Counted from the stretch's first letter, positions 36,206 through 49,369 are shown. The stretch: 64,000 bases of DNA from Synaphobranchus kaupii (GCA_029718625.1 CM056377.1:106094585-106158584), one strand, 5' to 3'. The notes: generated by a model not told the origin, from the sequence alone. Numbers and translations are program-made.

Positions 36206-38016
36206 TTCGGATTTTTGTAGGGATGCTAAATAATATCAGGGTCATTTCAGTATTAGCCAATAATACATGTATGTTAAAATTAACTAATCAATGTTTCTGT
36301 GAAGTGATTATAGACATTTTCCATACATATATACAGATATGTATTTAATGGCTGTAGCCACTCATGATTGAATATGAATCAAAGCCAGGACAAAGGCATA
36401 TAATTGCAAAAGATGCTGATTTATTCAAGAATGGACTATATCACTCAGTGCCTTAAGTAAATCCTATCGTGAGGACCAATGATGTTGAATTGCTTGTTTT
36501 TATGACCTAAAATACATTTCAGCAAAAATATTTTCAGCAGCTAGCATCTGGAGAGGCTTATCCAGATTGATTTCCAGCTCCTCTCATATGTAGCCTTTAA
36601 TCAATGAGTGAGCCTCTCCTTGTGTTTAATAATAATTGTCAATGCCATTGTATAATTACATCTAACAGAGCAGATTTCTTGCATGCTCAGCGTATTCCTA
36701 AACCCCAGTTACTGGCAAACCTTTCTGTCATGCATGCATAAATACAATTTGCAATGCCTGAAATTGGGGCTTTAATAAGCAAGTACATGCAAGTTCATGC
36801 TGATTGATATAAACTGGGCACATTGAACATGTCAGCCTCTTTGTCCATATTATTATGAAATCTGTTGTAAAATGTTTTAGTTGAGCAGCAATCACTATGA
36901 ATACAAAATGCTGAATCAATAGTGTAACAAAACAGGTTGGTAGGACATAATGCATATGAAAAACCTTCAGCATACAAAACTTAAAATTTAATCTGAATTA
37001 TACTGTATACAGTATTTCCAAATAGCATCTGCTGCTGAAGGTTTTAAAGGTCCCATGTCATACTATTCTTCAGCAATTTTATGTTATTCTACAAGGTCTA
37101 CCAAATAAGGTTTTTTTCAGGGAAAAAACATTACAATATATTAAAAAATATATATAAATTCAGTGAGTTTATTACCTTTCGAACTGAACAGGCAGTTGTT
37201 AGTGGGCGTTTCTGGGTTTTATTTTCTCATGCTCTGCGGTGAATGGTTAACTGACATGAATGACACGAGTGCCCTTCCGATCTCCTGCCTACACTCCCGC
37301 TCCAGAAAAGCGAACACACAAACATGGTGTTTGTAAATCAAACGGTGCACCGTATATGTCTAAACCGGAGTCCGATCTTGAAACCAGAAGCTGGCTCAAG
37401 AATCTCTAGCCAAGTAGTCTGGTATAGTCTCAGCCTCAGCCGCTTTGATGCACTTCATACACAGCGTCTGATGCATAGGCTTGCATAAGCTGGTTGGACT
37501 GTGGGAAACTGACAGTCAGCAACTCATTGGCTAGCAGCACTGTCAATCACAGGAGTGTGTGCGTATTTCCGGTACGATGCGATGCATTGGGTTTTAATCG
37601 TAGCTAGCGAATGCTGAGAATCCATCAAGAACAATGAGTGTTTCGAACCAAGACTAAAAGCTGGATTGAAGAAAGTTTTTGAAGTTCACATTTCTTCGGT
37701 GTGATGGACTGTTTTACTGGAGATTGCTGTGCCATTTGTGCAAATCACATTTCTTTCACGCGGGTATGTTCTTCTTGTAGCGCTGTTTCTGAATCGACCG
37801 TAGACGGTCTGTGGTTGGTTATATTACATGTCAATCAAATGCGCCATCTTGTCAAAGTGGGCAGCTTTTTACCGCGTTAGGCAAGTCTATGGACCAGACT
37901 TTGTGTTTATCAGACTAAGTCTGGTATGCTATTCACCTTATTTCGCAAACGCGGAAGCAACAGAAATTCCCAACATTCCATTTTGTTTAGCATCTCCGGT
38001 TACCAATATTGCCACA
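36206..38016. other. Intron sequence; edge of a dispersed repeat near 37.05 kb
   Basis: 36.2-37.0 kb is unassigned. At 37046 AAAGGTCCCATGTCATACTA resembles the end of a fish hAT-like repeat family that starts with a similar phrase, but I cannot find its partner. 37.2-38.0 kb is more GC-rich and unassigned. Confidence 0.4.
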
Positions 38017-38018
38017 TA

Positions 38019-38795
38019 GAGCTCCGCAGTCCCGCTCCCTCTTATCCCTGGCTCGTCCCGGAAGACTGCCGGAAGCCATTACCTGCCCCCACTTCGGGAT
38101 TTTTCAGTCACCCTTATGATGAAATTATGCCATTGTATGGACCAAACTTTGACATATATGTGATACAATGTCCATTATATACTCACCACCGCGATTAAAT
38201 CAAATTTGAATCATATAATTAACGGAGTTTGAGAAACATAACTACACTACCCAGAATCCCCGGTCGTACATCGCCGGCTCCAACTTTTGCTAGTACGCAG
38301 CCTAAGGTACGCAGTAGCTACCGGCCGCTCTGCTCGCGAAAATGGTCTGCTCTTGTACCTTATTATGGAAGTAGCTACCGGCCAAAGAAGTAGCCATTTT
38401 CGCTTGCAGAGCGGCCAGTAGCTATCACTTTGTCTTATTATGGAAGTGAAACTAAGAGTATCACCAAGGGTGAGAATAACTATCAGTCTGGCCATGTCGA
38501 AAGTGTCAGGTTTATGGCTTTCACTCCAGCAGTGGTGGTGAGCGAGTAGCCCGGATGTTGTAGTCATTTTAGTTGTTTTTTTGAAAACGTGTTTGTTGTT
38601 TATTTGTTGGACATAATTTCAAATGACCAATTTTATAAATTATTTAAAAATGTGACAACCCCTCTCTTGGGTGTTTGGAATGTCTAGCTGCCTGAATATA
38701 GAAAAAAAAAATTTCAGTCCATTGACTCCCATTATATTTTTTCCGAAAGGTGGCACCAGACATTCGTCACCAAAGTGGGCGGGACTACGGAGCTC
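38019..38795. mobile_element. TIR element with TA duplication, internal inverted repeats
   Basis: GAGCTCCGCAGTCCCGCTCC at the left matches, inverted, GGGCGGGACTACGGAGCTC at the right. TA lies on both sides (38017-38018, 38796-38797). The 777-bp element has no transposase. Inside, 38315-38345 and 38394-38424 are a second, nearly perfect inverted pair (ACCGGCCGCTCTGC ... GCAGAGCGGCCAGT). About 380 bp of the right half recurs at 41305-41685. Assignment to Tc1/mariner-type MITEs rests on the TA duplication. Confidence 0.75.
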
Positions 38796-38797
38796 TA

Positions 38798-39128
38798 TAT
38801 TAACTGGCTTGAAGGCAGCGGCTACGACTTTGCTAGAAAGACAAAAATTGATTCAAATATCACTAAAATGGGAACATACCCCCTTTACACTATGAAAGTC
38901 TTATGGGTGAATGTAGCTGGGGCGTAAAGCTACTTAAAAAGTGATAAACTGAGACTGAGATCTTAAACTACCGACCCGACTGGCGCTATATGGCCAGCAA
39001 AAAAAAAAGGCTAAAATGCAAATCAAAACCAACATCACTGTTATCTCATCCGACTCTGTCTCATTAGCCTACATTTAAATTGTATTGACATCAAAACTTA
39101 AGTCAAACTGGCCGCGGGTAGAAAAGAC
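38798..39128. other. Intron sequence between two transposons
   Basis: Unassigned, with a short poly-A run at 38999-39008. Confidence 0.4.
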
Positions 39129-40024
<896 letters not shown>

Positions 40025-40026
40025 TA

Positions 40027-40724
40027 TCTATGACATTTTGTCTGAAATAAACACATCTTGATGTAGGCAACCTCTGATACAATTCAGTTCAAGCTACACA
40101 GAAGCAGTACCACAGAAGCAGAAATTATGAGAAAAAAAAAACAATAATTAGGTGGTCCTTATCAGAGAGCCAAGGATATGATTATAGCCTTTAATTATTG
40201 TTAGTCAGGCTTTACTATGACATTTTCCAGCGACTATATTATTCAAAGATGATTAATGGCTTAAATAAATTATTAGTAGATAAACAAAACTGATGGGCAA
40301 ACCACTTCAAATAAACTATATTGGAGATGCAGTGTGTTTTAAAGCAAAAGCCCTTGTAAATCTCTCTAAAAAAAAAAAACAAACAAACAAAAAACAATAA
40401 TACGCCCATGCAGTGACATTAGACCCAAGTTCAGTAAGTAGGGTAAGGTTAATAATTAAGAGAATGCCATTTTAATACCAATTTATTGGCTGCTTGTCCA
40501 ATATTACATGAATCTTTTGAGGTCATTCTGTTTATAATAATAATAATAACTAGATTAACAATTCCTAAAGAAATTGTAGGTGTGGTTGCTTCACAGTGGT
40601 ATCAATTGCTGGAAATGGTATAGAAAGACAGTAACAGAGACGGTAACTAGAGAATCTTTGATGGTAATATGGTATAGTGTGAGGTGGTAAATAAAAGGTG
40701 GAAATGTTATTAAGTGGTAATGCG
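40027..40724. other. Intron sequence, no feature recognised
   Basis: AT-rich with A-runs near 40130 and 40370; unassigned. Confidence 0.4.
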
Positions 40725-41170
40725 GTATAATAGAATAGAATAACTTTTATTTTCCCGATAGGGAACTTCATTTGTAGCCACCAGCAACAACAAAAAAGAC
40801 ATAGACAGTGGGGCAGACCCACAACACACAAACAAACATATAAAACAATACAGCCATACGTCATGATTAAAAATAGCCCCTGCTGTCCCGAGATGTCCAA
40901 TGTCATCAACCAGTCCAACACACAAACTCCGCCTCCATGACTTTCCTCCATAGGCAGTGTTGCGGTCTCTGTCCACTGTCAAAAAGGTCGCCGCCTCACT
41001 GCATTATCTTCTCCTTCCCTGGTGGCCTTTTGAAGATTGCCTGCAGTCCTGGATCAGTCCTGACATCTTCAAGTCCGGTGAAGAGTGATGGTAAACTTTG
41101 TGGCTGCAGATCCAATGGGAATTCCCGAGCATAATGCGAATGCATATCCATGGTGACGACCATAAACAAA
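40725..41170 (-). repeat. Possible LINE 3' end (Rex1/CR1-like tail), minus strand
   Basis: On the minus strand the block ends GAAGTTCCCTATCGGGAAAA, then TAAAAGTTATTCTATTCTATT, the 'TTCCC...GGGAAATAAA plus short tandem' type of tail seen on fish Rex1-like LINEs. I cannot read a reverse transcriptase in the upstream part. Resemblance only. Confidence 0.4.
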
Positions 41171-41304
41171 ATTATAGACAATTTGTCAATATTATGAAAA
41201 CGAGCAGCAGGAGTGCCCTGAAAATCTCCAGCCCGCTTCCCCGTCCCACAACAGACACACAGCGCATGAAAAAAACAAAAGACAAAAGCTCAACACAACA
41301 CATT

Positions 41305-41685
41305 CCAGGCGGCCGCTCTGCTAGGGAAAATGGCTGTCACTTTGTCTTATTATTGAAGTGAAACTAAGAATATCACCAAGGGCGAGAATCACTATCAGTC
41401 TGGCCATGTCAAAAGTGTAAGCTTGATGGCTTTAACTTCAGCAGTGGTGGTGAGCAAGTGAGTAGACCGGATGTTGTAGTAGTTTTGGTTGTTTTTTTGA
41501 AAACGTGTTTGTTTTTTATTTGTTGGACATAATTTCAAATTACCAATTTTATTAATTATTTTAAAATGTGACAACCCCTCTCTTGGGTGTTTTGAACATG
41601 TAGCTGCCTGAATATAGAAAAATAAAATTTTCAGTTCATAGACTCCCATTGTTTTTGTTACAAAAAGTGTCACCGGATGTGGCAC
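41305..41685. repeat. Partial second copy of the 38019-38795 element
   Basis: GGCGGCCGCTCTGCTAGGGA, then TATCACCAAGG, CTATCAGTCTGGCCATGTC, GAAAACGTGTTTGTT and GACAACCCCTCTCTTGGGTG follow 38410-38765 in order, with scattered differences. Both terminal repeats are missing. Confidence 0.8.
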
Positions 41686-41762
41686 CTGCTGGGCTTGAAC
41701 CCCCAATCTTCTGTGTGAGAGGCAGCAACTCCAACCAGTAGGCCACAGTAGCTTCATGAAAA
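41686..41762 (-). repeat. tRNA-like sequence, probably SINE head
   Basis: The minus strand reads GTGGCCTACTGG (A-box-like) and, further on, GGGGGTTCAAGCCC (B-box and T-arm-like), with TGTGGC able to pair with GCCACA as an acceptor stem. The anticodon arm does not fold properly, so this is a decayed tRNA-derived repeat rather than a functional tRNA gene. Confidence 0.5.
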
Positions 41763-41769
41763 ACACCAA

Positions 41770-42430
41770 GGGCCATATGTTACACCCGGCGCAAAGCGGC
41801 GCTAACCCAAACGCAAGTGTCTTTGCGTGCGTGTGCGTTATTTATGTTATTAATCAAAATTAGAATGCAGGTAGCCTAATGAACTTTGGATGAAGCTTGA
41901 ACATGAGTTAATTGCATAATCAAACTAAATTCGTTAAACAAGCAGGCTAATTTGGCGTTTTCTAAGGTGAGACGGAAGCAATTGGTCGCTTATTCTCAGC
42001 TGTTGCAGGTGCTTTTAATGAAATTTAACCGCATATATTTTGTAAACAGCACTGTCAGGAATTACCAGGAACTCATAATGGTTAGTCCGAATAATACTGA
42101 TCATAGGCTACTATTGATCCATATAGCCTATTCCTTGATCGCACTAAACACGCACGAGCATGTCTGTTTCGCCATCATAAGCAATCCGCCAAGGTGGAAA
42201 AGCAGGCTTTTAAAGGGAATGGGATATGACATTTTGATTGGTTTATTGCATGTCACGCCCAAGACACACCTATAATTAATGAAGAGACTAGGTTCAGCCC
42301 ATTTGGACGTTGCGCCGTGCTTAGCGCCCAAAAAACACGCCGTTAAAATAGCAAAAGTGGACTTGGACACGCCCTAAATGGACTACGCCATGCGCTTAGA
42401 CCAAGCGCCAAGATCGCCAAGATAGGGCCC
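41770..42430. mobile_element. Harbinger-type MITE, complete copy
   Basis: Termini GGGCCATATGTTAC and, inverted, GGGCCCTATCTTGG are flanked by an exact CAA duplication (41767-41769, 42431-42433). The interior has GGCGCTAACC, ACGCAAGTGTC and GCGCCAAGATCGCC words near the ends. No nuclease is encoded. The 3-bp duplication matches that of the Harbinger element at 9674. Confidence 0.8.
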
Positions 42431-42433
42431 CAA

Positions 42434-42850
42434 GCCATATAGCGGTTTTGTCTGTGATTCTGTGATGTGTCCACATTAGTTTGAAGCGTTTTTATTGGTC
42501 GATAAGTTTGGGATAGCAGCTATGCGATGTTGTTATCCGATGGGGAGAATTATTCTTTGAGGATACAGCAGGAAAAATGGGAAGAAGAAGAAAAACCGGC
42601 AAAATAACCCAAGTTTTGGGCTTAATTGTGTGGCTGTGTGAAGTTGTATCTGAATGCTGTGTGGTTACATTAGGTCAGAACATACAGAAGTTCATGTTTT
42701 TAAGGGCTGAGAGTCTGTGGTCATTGTGGTTACTTTTGTAGGAAACCCTGAAAAGTGCCAAACTCTCGGTGCTGTATAGGTATGGGGCATGCCCTGCGAA
42801 GCCGTAACTTAGCGGATGGCATACCTGCCATCCCAATACCTGTTTGAAAT
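42434..42850 (+). repeat. Dispersed repeat pair, copy 1
   Basis: From about 42530 it shares long blocks with 51690-52036: ATGGGGAGAAT, ATTCTTTGAGG, AAGGGCTGAGAGTCTGTGGT and CAAACTCTCGGTGCTGTATA. The class is unknown; no terminal repeats and no coding content were found. Confidence 0.65.
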
Positions 42851-43901
42851 AACGGTCGATAATTCTCTGGTTACTAGGTAGCACTTATGTTAAGATAACA
42901 TAACTGTAGTGCACCTTACTAGGCCAATAATAGCAAGGCGTAATGCTGGTTTATGGGTTTTAATGTATTTCTATTATTTTTCAATTTTACTCATGCTTAT
43001 TGAATGTACCCCCTCTGGTATCCTAAAGTCAGATAACACTTGACAACAGGCCATTTTTTTTCATTCAAACTTTGAGTCATAACTGTGGCCAGTTAAACCC
43101 CAGATGTAGTTGTACACCGAATAATAATAATTCTTCAAGAAAATATGCAGCAGTAAGACAATATTTGCATGGGCTTAATAAATGAGGCAAAAACTTGATT
43201 CCACTGGCCTTGGCAAATTCTGCCTGGTATCATGGATCCTGATTATTACCTTTAAAACACAGAAAACACAAATAACTAGTCCCCTTTACACATCACTCTT
43301 ATTGTTTATTGTGTAACCAATACCAATGAGAAATAAATCAGCATTCACATCTCACCGCTTGAAGCATGACATCAAAGAGGTAGTCCATCATCTTTAACTC
43401 ACCATGTCTTGCAATGTTTCAGGAGCTTGACAGTCTATTAGGAATTAGTGATAAACATTTTCCAGGTTTACATATTTAAACAATTTATCACAAAAAAATA
43501 ATTTTGTGCTGCACTTTTCAAAAGCATGGTTAGTACTTTACATCTAGGTATAACGCTATTAAGGAGGAATGTTAAAAGTTAGGTTTTAAAAGAACATATT
43601 AAAACATTAATTAATTTACCTGGTTCTCATAAAAAAGAAGTACTTTGGGTTTCAACCTCTTTTTTCTATTAATTGACGCTGTGGGAATCTTCCATAGGTA
43701 CACCCTGCTGGACCTCTTGCTCCCTCACGTAAGGTCTGGAATAAAGTTAGAATTAGATTTATATTCATCAGAATCACAACACTTTATAACAAAGTACAAG
43801 GAACTTCCTTTGGTACAGAGCAGTGGCATGACAATTTGATAAGCGGCACAGTGTATTCTGCACACACAGTACTTTATATGTAGTGCTGGGGACACAAGAC
43901 A
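42851..43901. other. Intron sequence, no feature recognised
   Basis: AT-rich and unassigned. Confidence 0.4.
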
Positions 43902-43903
43902 TA

Positions 43904-44450
43904 CAGTGCCCTCCATATTAGCACCCCTGGTAAAGATTAGTAAAAAGGGTTATAAACAATTCACCGTTTGGTGAACTAGCTTAATGTCACACTGAAAAAA
44001 TTCAAAAGTTAATTTATTATGAGATAATTATTATCATCAAAAATGATTATCTTTAACAAAACTACAGCCACTATTATTGGCACCCGTGTATTTATATATA
44101 GAATAAAGTAATGATGTTTAATATTTGGTCACATATCCTTTGCATACCATGACTTCCTGGGTCTGTGACCCAACAACATCAAAAGAATCTTATTTTCTGG
44201 TACTCTTACAAGTGATACTATAACGTCCCATAGAGATCCATTCAAAGGCAGAGACGTTATAGTATCACTTGTAAGAGTAATAATCATTTTCTGATGATAA
44301 TAATTCTCTCATAATAAATTTACTTCAATTAAAGGTTGGATTTTTCTCATTTTTTCAGTGTGACATTAAGCTAATTCACCAAACGGTGAATTTTTTATAA
44401 CCCTTTTTTCTCATCTTTACCAGGGGTGCCAATAATAGTGGAGGGCACTG
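43904..44450. mobile_element. Tc1-type foldback MITE, copy B
   Basis: CAGTGCCCTCCATATTAGCA at the left and its inverse at the right (GTGGAGGGCACTG), with TA on both sides (43902-43903, 44451-44452). At 547 bp it is the smallest copy: the foldback core is reduced to CAAGTGATACTATAACGTC facing its own inverse around CCCATAGAGATCC. Confidence 0.88.
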
Positions 44451-44452
44451 TA

Positions 44453-45995
44453 CATTGGACATACTATACATGGACTTCACAGTACAAAAGGAAATGATCA
44501 AAAATTGGTAGCATGGTCTATGTTTATGATACGGTTGCATACAGATAGCCAGATAGCACATTAGTCCATTGTTCCAGGGGCAATGATGATGTTACCAGGT
44601 AAAATGTAAAGACAGTACAGTAAAATTATACAGATACAGTACTTATGTGTATATATAGTATTTAGTGTATCAAGTGCAGATGTCTTGCATGTAAACATGT
44701 TCTGAATGTTCATAATGTTTTTTTTTTAATGACAGGACATGCTTGTGTCATGCTTTTTTGATAATAGGAATCGCCAAATCTTTGGTTCAGTTCATTTATT
44801 TATTTTTACAATGTCTAAATTTACACATGGACCCTTGTTTGTCTGCTTCTGAAATCTAAAACATATTTTATGTTTTGTGTCAGTGACATCATACCAAGCT
44901 TTTATAGTAGTTCTGCAGGCTTGCTATTTTAACATGTACTGTATATTTTACTTTAGCCCTTTCACCAACAGGTTGCCTGTTCTGCCTTGCAGATGTTCAA
45001 GAAGGTTTCTCTTTTTCTCCAGAACCTATAAAAAGAAGTGTTGTCATATATTTTTATTTTTTATCTTTTGCCAAATATTCCTTGGCCAAAACATTTTAAT
45101 TGGATCCAAAGTCTTGAGTTTGTCTTTGATCTGCATAATGAATGTGAGTACTGCACAACTGCAGTCTGCTGGTAATGTTTCATCATTGGAGGGACCACTT
45201 TGGTAATTATTAGTAAGGGGAGGAAGAAGCAGTGGGGTGAATCAGTATTGTGGAGCAGAAGCATATTTTTCCAGTGGGTACAGAGGTGTAATGCAGCAAA
45301 GAGATTAGTGTCTGCTTGATTTGCAGTGGTAATGTATCATGTTGATAATGCATTAGGAAAAAAAACAGTATGTAGGCCTATATACAGTATAATCACTCTC
45401 TCACACACGCATACATGCACGCACGTACACATTCTGCCATTTGATACATTTTATATGCCTCATTAAAGCAGTTGTTACAAAATGACAATACTATGGTTGT
45501 TTCTCAAACGGAAGGCAGCTGTTTGCTGCCTCGCTGCCTGGTTAGTCACTGTCCTTCGAAGGCAACATTTTTGGAGGTGCCTGAACACGAAGCCAGAGCC
45601 CATAGAGAGAGAAAGCATTGCCAACTCCAATGACTGCAATGTAATGGAAAACACTGCAATGGCATTCTTTGAGCATCAGGGGGCAGTGCTGAGGCACTGC
45701 TAAACAGAGTAGAATCTGGAAAAATACATGGAGGTGAACGGAGCTAAATGCTATAAAATTATCATCACAGTCGATTTCAAATATTTTCGTGGAACTGGAT
45801 TCTTACTGCCAATGTTACACGGCCTAATGCTTATAATTACTACATAATTATAAGTCGACATGGAATCGATGGTTGTGTTATGATCTCACTTTCAAAACAT
45901 TTCCACTACCATTGAGGCTACGCAATGTTGATGAGTTCCTCAGTCAACGGTAGCCAACTAGCCAGTAACTCTCACTTGCTCAGTAAAACCATATA
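44453..45995. other. Intron sequence, no feature recognised
   Basis: Unassigned. The region 45480-45720 is more GC-rich and has an open frame of 73 codons without recognisable domain. Confidence 0.35.
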
Positions 45996-46002
45996 TTCTC
46001 TA

Positions 46003-46020
46003 GAAGCTTCTAGAAGATTC
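46003..46020. promoter_or_regulatory. Perfect four-unit heat-shock element
   Basis: GAAGCTTCTAGAAGATTC contains GAA, TTC, GAA and TTC, each separated by exactly two bases, the inverted array bound by HSF trimers. The preceding unit (CTC at 45998-46000) is one mismatch from a fifth. Occupancy by HSF and any target promoter are unknown. Confidence 0.5.
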
Positions 46021-46944
46021 TTGTTAAAACCAGATTGTCTATAAAATATAAGGTGATGTACCGCCGGTACTAGCTAGTACTTTGTTCGTCCACATAGTTG
46101 TCATTCTTGTGCTGTTATTACCAAACGATTTGGCTGTGGGCCGTCCATCTTGTTTTCGATTCTCACGTCCAAAGCGCTCATGAATATTCAAAAAATGTTT
46201 TTTTGTGGCCAGCCCATTTGTTTACATCCATCACATGACCCTCTCAACCGCTATCGTCTGTTCACGCACAGTTAATGAAAATGGACACCATGGACATTTT
46301 GAGTGTTTCCCCTAGATTTTTTTTCAGGCCTAGTACCGAAAAACCTCTAAACAGACGGATGGCACAGCAGGCGGTCTGCAATTTATATTCGCTTTGTTCG
46401 CTCTGTATATTCAATACTTAAAACAAAATGATCACAACGAGAGCATGACTTAATACTCTACATTTATTATGTAAAAATAGGCTGTGTAACCTTTACTGCA
46501 TTATAACTAAGAGTCCACAATTGCATACAGAGATCTTTAATGTTACAAAAAAACTTCAGTGACAAGGAATATTTCTTAGAACATTGATAAAAGTAAGAAA
46601 TTGACCAATAAAATCTTTCAATGCTATATAATTCATTAGATCATGTTATGTTTTAATATAATCCAAGATTTAAAAATTGCAGTAATAATAGTTACATTTA
46701 TCCAAAATCAACACTTATACTCTTGGGAGTATAAATTCCTATTTGGAGATGGCTGTCCCCACTATCAACCCTTAAACTGGTGCATTAAAAAATAATACCC
46801 AAAATATTTTTGCCAATTATTTGACTTGTCTCATTCAATAAAGCAGGTGAATTTTTATCAAATATAAGTTAAAATAATGCAATCTATTTTGTAATAAATT
46901 TTATAATTCAAAAAACCTATCGAAAAAATGTCCCCAGTTTTTAC
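46021..46944. other. Intron sequence; short repeat phrase near 46.3 kb
   Basis: GTGTTTCCCCTAGATTTTTT at 46302-46321 recurs in the hAT element near 27900 and probably marks an old transposon end. The rest is unassigned. Confidence 0.35.
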
Positions 46945-47412
46945 GTCACAACCGAAACGTACACTGTTTGAGTCTGTGCAGTGAACCTGCTTGTAACCAC
47001 ACACCCCTTTTTTTAACCAGGAAATTAGACAGCCTTCATATGAATCAAGGCCACATGGTGACTAGCTAGGTTTTAGCGTTTTGATATAATTGTCCTTCAA
47101 AGTATGAAAATTAGTCTGTGGTTTTTAGAGAGGTCACAACCAAACACCCAAGTTTTCATATTAGAGAAAAAAAGTTGATTTCATAACTGTAGATTGATTA
47201 AAAGGAAGGTGCATCTGCACAGAGAAGTGGTTGCTAACCATGTGCTTGCTAAATCTTTTGTTTTGTGGCCGAAATGAGCCAAAATTGTAACAACCGAAAC
47301 AGTCACTACCGAAACAAACGGTATTGTTTTGACAGGCCTGTTTCGGTTGGTGACACTTGTCCGTAAATTCTTATTAAAGACAATAAATAGTGAGACAATC
47401 AATGCACATGTA

Positions 47413-48989
47413 CAAACCTCAATTCCAAAAAAGTTGGGACAGTGTATAAAATGTAAATAAAAACAGAAAGCAATGATTTGCGAGTCCTTTTTGTATTCAA
47501 TTGAAAACAGTACAAAGACAAGATATTTCATGTTTTAACTAATCAACTTTATTCTACATTTCATTCTCTATTCAGCTCATTCTACATTTGATGCCTGCAA
47601 CACCTCCCAAAAAATTTGGGACAGGGGCATGTTTACCTTTGTGTTACATCACCTGTCCTTTTAACAACACTCAGTAGTCTTTTGGGAACTACAACACTAA
47701 TTGTTGTAGTTTTGAAAGCAGAATTGTTTCCCACTCTTGCTTAATATGAGACTTCAGCTGCTCACCAGTCCCGGGTCTCCACTGTCATATTTTGGGCTTC
47801 ATAATGCGCCACACGTTTTCAATGGGAGACAGGTCTGGACTGCAGGCAGGCCAGTCTAGCACCCGCACTCTCTGACGACGAAGCCATGCTGTTGTAACAC
47901 GTGCAGAATGTGGCTTGGCATTGTCTTGCTGAAATAAGCAGGGATGTCCCTGAAAAAGCGATTGTCTAGATCGCAGAAAATGTTGCTCCAAAATGCATAT
48001 GTACCCTTCAGCGTTAATGGTGCTTTCACAGATGTGCAAGTTACCCATGCCATGGGCACTAACACACCCCCATACCATGACAGACGCTGGCTTTTGAACC
48101 TTGTGTTGGTAACAATCGAGATGGTCCTTTTCCTCTTTGGCCGGGAGAACACGACGTCCATTATTTCCAAAAACAATTTGAAAGGTGGACTCAGACCACA
48201 GCACACGTTTCCACTTTGCGTCAGTCCATCACAGATGAGCCCAGAGAAGTCGGCGGTGTTTCTGGATGTTGTTGATATATGGCTTAGGCTTTGGGTAGTA
48301 GAGTCTTAACTTGCATTTGTAGATGCAGCGACAAATAGTGTTTACTGACAATGGTTTTCTGAAGTATTCCCGAGCCCATGTGGTTATATTCATTACAGAA
48401 GCATGCCGTTTTGAATGTAGTGCTGTCTGAAGGATTGAAGGTCATGGGCATTCATTATTGGTTTACAGCCTTGCCCGTTTTCTCCAGATTCTCTAAATCG
48501 TTTACTAATATTATGGACTGTAGATGGTGAAATCCCTAAATTCCTTGCAATCGTGTGTTGAGAAACGTTGTTCTTAAACTGTTGGACTATTCGCTCATGC
48601 AGTTTTTCACAAAGTGGCGAACCCATCCTTGCTCATAAATGCCAGAGCCTTTGTGGATGCTCCTTTTATACCCAGTCATGATAGCACGACCTGTCACCTA
48701 TTCACCTATTTACCTGTGGAATGTTCCAAACAGGTGTTTTTTCAACATTCCACAACCTTCCCAGTCTTTTTTATACCCCTGTCCCAACTTTTTTGGAACG
48801 TGTTGCAGGCATCAAATTCGGAATTAGCGTATATTTACAAAAAATCAATGAAGTTGCTAAGGTAAAACATTAAATATCTTTTAAATATCGTTTTCATTTA
48901 AATATATAGACAAGAGAATTTACAAATCACTGCTTTCTGCTTTTATTTGCATTTTACGTACTGTCCCAACTTTGGAATTCAGGTTTCAG
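47413..48989 (-). mobile_element. Tc1-family transposon (TTCCAAAAAAGTTGGGACAG ends)
   Basis: The left end CAAACCTCAATTCCAAAAAA is matched, inverted, by the right end CTGAAACCTGAATTCC followed by AAAGTTGGGACAG. TA lies at 47411-47412 and 48990-48991. The 1577-bp length is full size. Transposase is on the minus strand and broken. It split an older repeat. Confidence 0.88.
47680..48626 (-). pseudogene. Tc1-family transposase, frameshifted and missing a catalytic Asp
   Basis: ATG at 48626 (minus) opens MGSPLCEKLHERIVQQFKNN, with a clear first helix-turn-helix (SQHTIARNLGISPSTVHNI). A frameshift follows at about 48400-48210. The catalytic half reads VLWSESTFQIVFGN, where family members have WSDES: an in-frame 3-base loss removes the first catalytic Asp. 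FQQDNAKPHSARVTTAW (second Asp) and CSPDLSPIENVWRIM (Glu) are intact. TGA replaces an Arg codon after KPKI near 47787, and the rest (QLKSHIKQEWE) reads on in frame to about 47700. The protein is inactive by at least three changes. Confidence 0.88.
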
Positions 48990-49369
48990 TAAGAGATGTC
49001 ACAACCGCAACAATGTGGTCACAACCGAAACACCTGCTGTTTTGTTAAAATTTTTAATAATATGAATAATCAATCAAATATCCAAGATATTGTGCTGGTG
49101 AGGGTATATATAATCTCATAAATAAGAATATATCAAATTCATGTGATCAAATCTGTCCATTTTATAGAGAACATTTGTACGGAGTTTTCACTAAATTTAA
49201 TTAATCCAATGTTTTATTTGATTTAAAAATTTGGGGTAATTGATTCAAATTCAACAGCAGTCAAGATTTTTTTTTTTAAATGTCATTTTCAAAGGGGTGA
49301 ATTAAACTTATCAATTGGGTATGTAATTTTATTTCAAAAGCAGGTTTTACACCATGTTTCGGTTGTGAC

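Larger units (their letters stand above)
46945..49369. repeat. Older repeat defined by a recurring GTCACAACCGAAAC motif
   Basis: The 14-base motif or a close variant occurs in + orientation at 46945, 47133 (ACCAAAC), 47287 (GTAACAACC), 47302 (GTCACTACC), 48998 (ACCGCAAC) and 49018, and inverted at 47340-47354 and 49356-49369. All copies lie in 2.4 kb, or in about 0.85 kb once the Tc1 inserted at 47413-48989 is removed. Such bidirectional short motifs are typical of subterminal transposase-binding sites in large DNA transposons. I see no transposase and no certain ends; the family is not identified. Confidence 0.6.

Noticed and set aside
37046..38880. A large hAT element from AAAGGTCCCATG to a matching right end
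   Set aside because: The candidate right end near 38868 (GGGAACATACCCCCTTT) matches too weakly, and no 8-bp duplication was found.
45482..45703. 73-codon frame as a small gene
   Set aside because: No recognisable domain, no conserved start context and no supporting exon structure.
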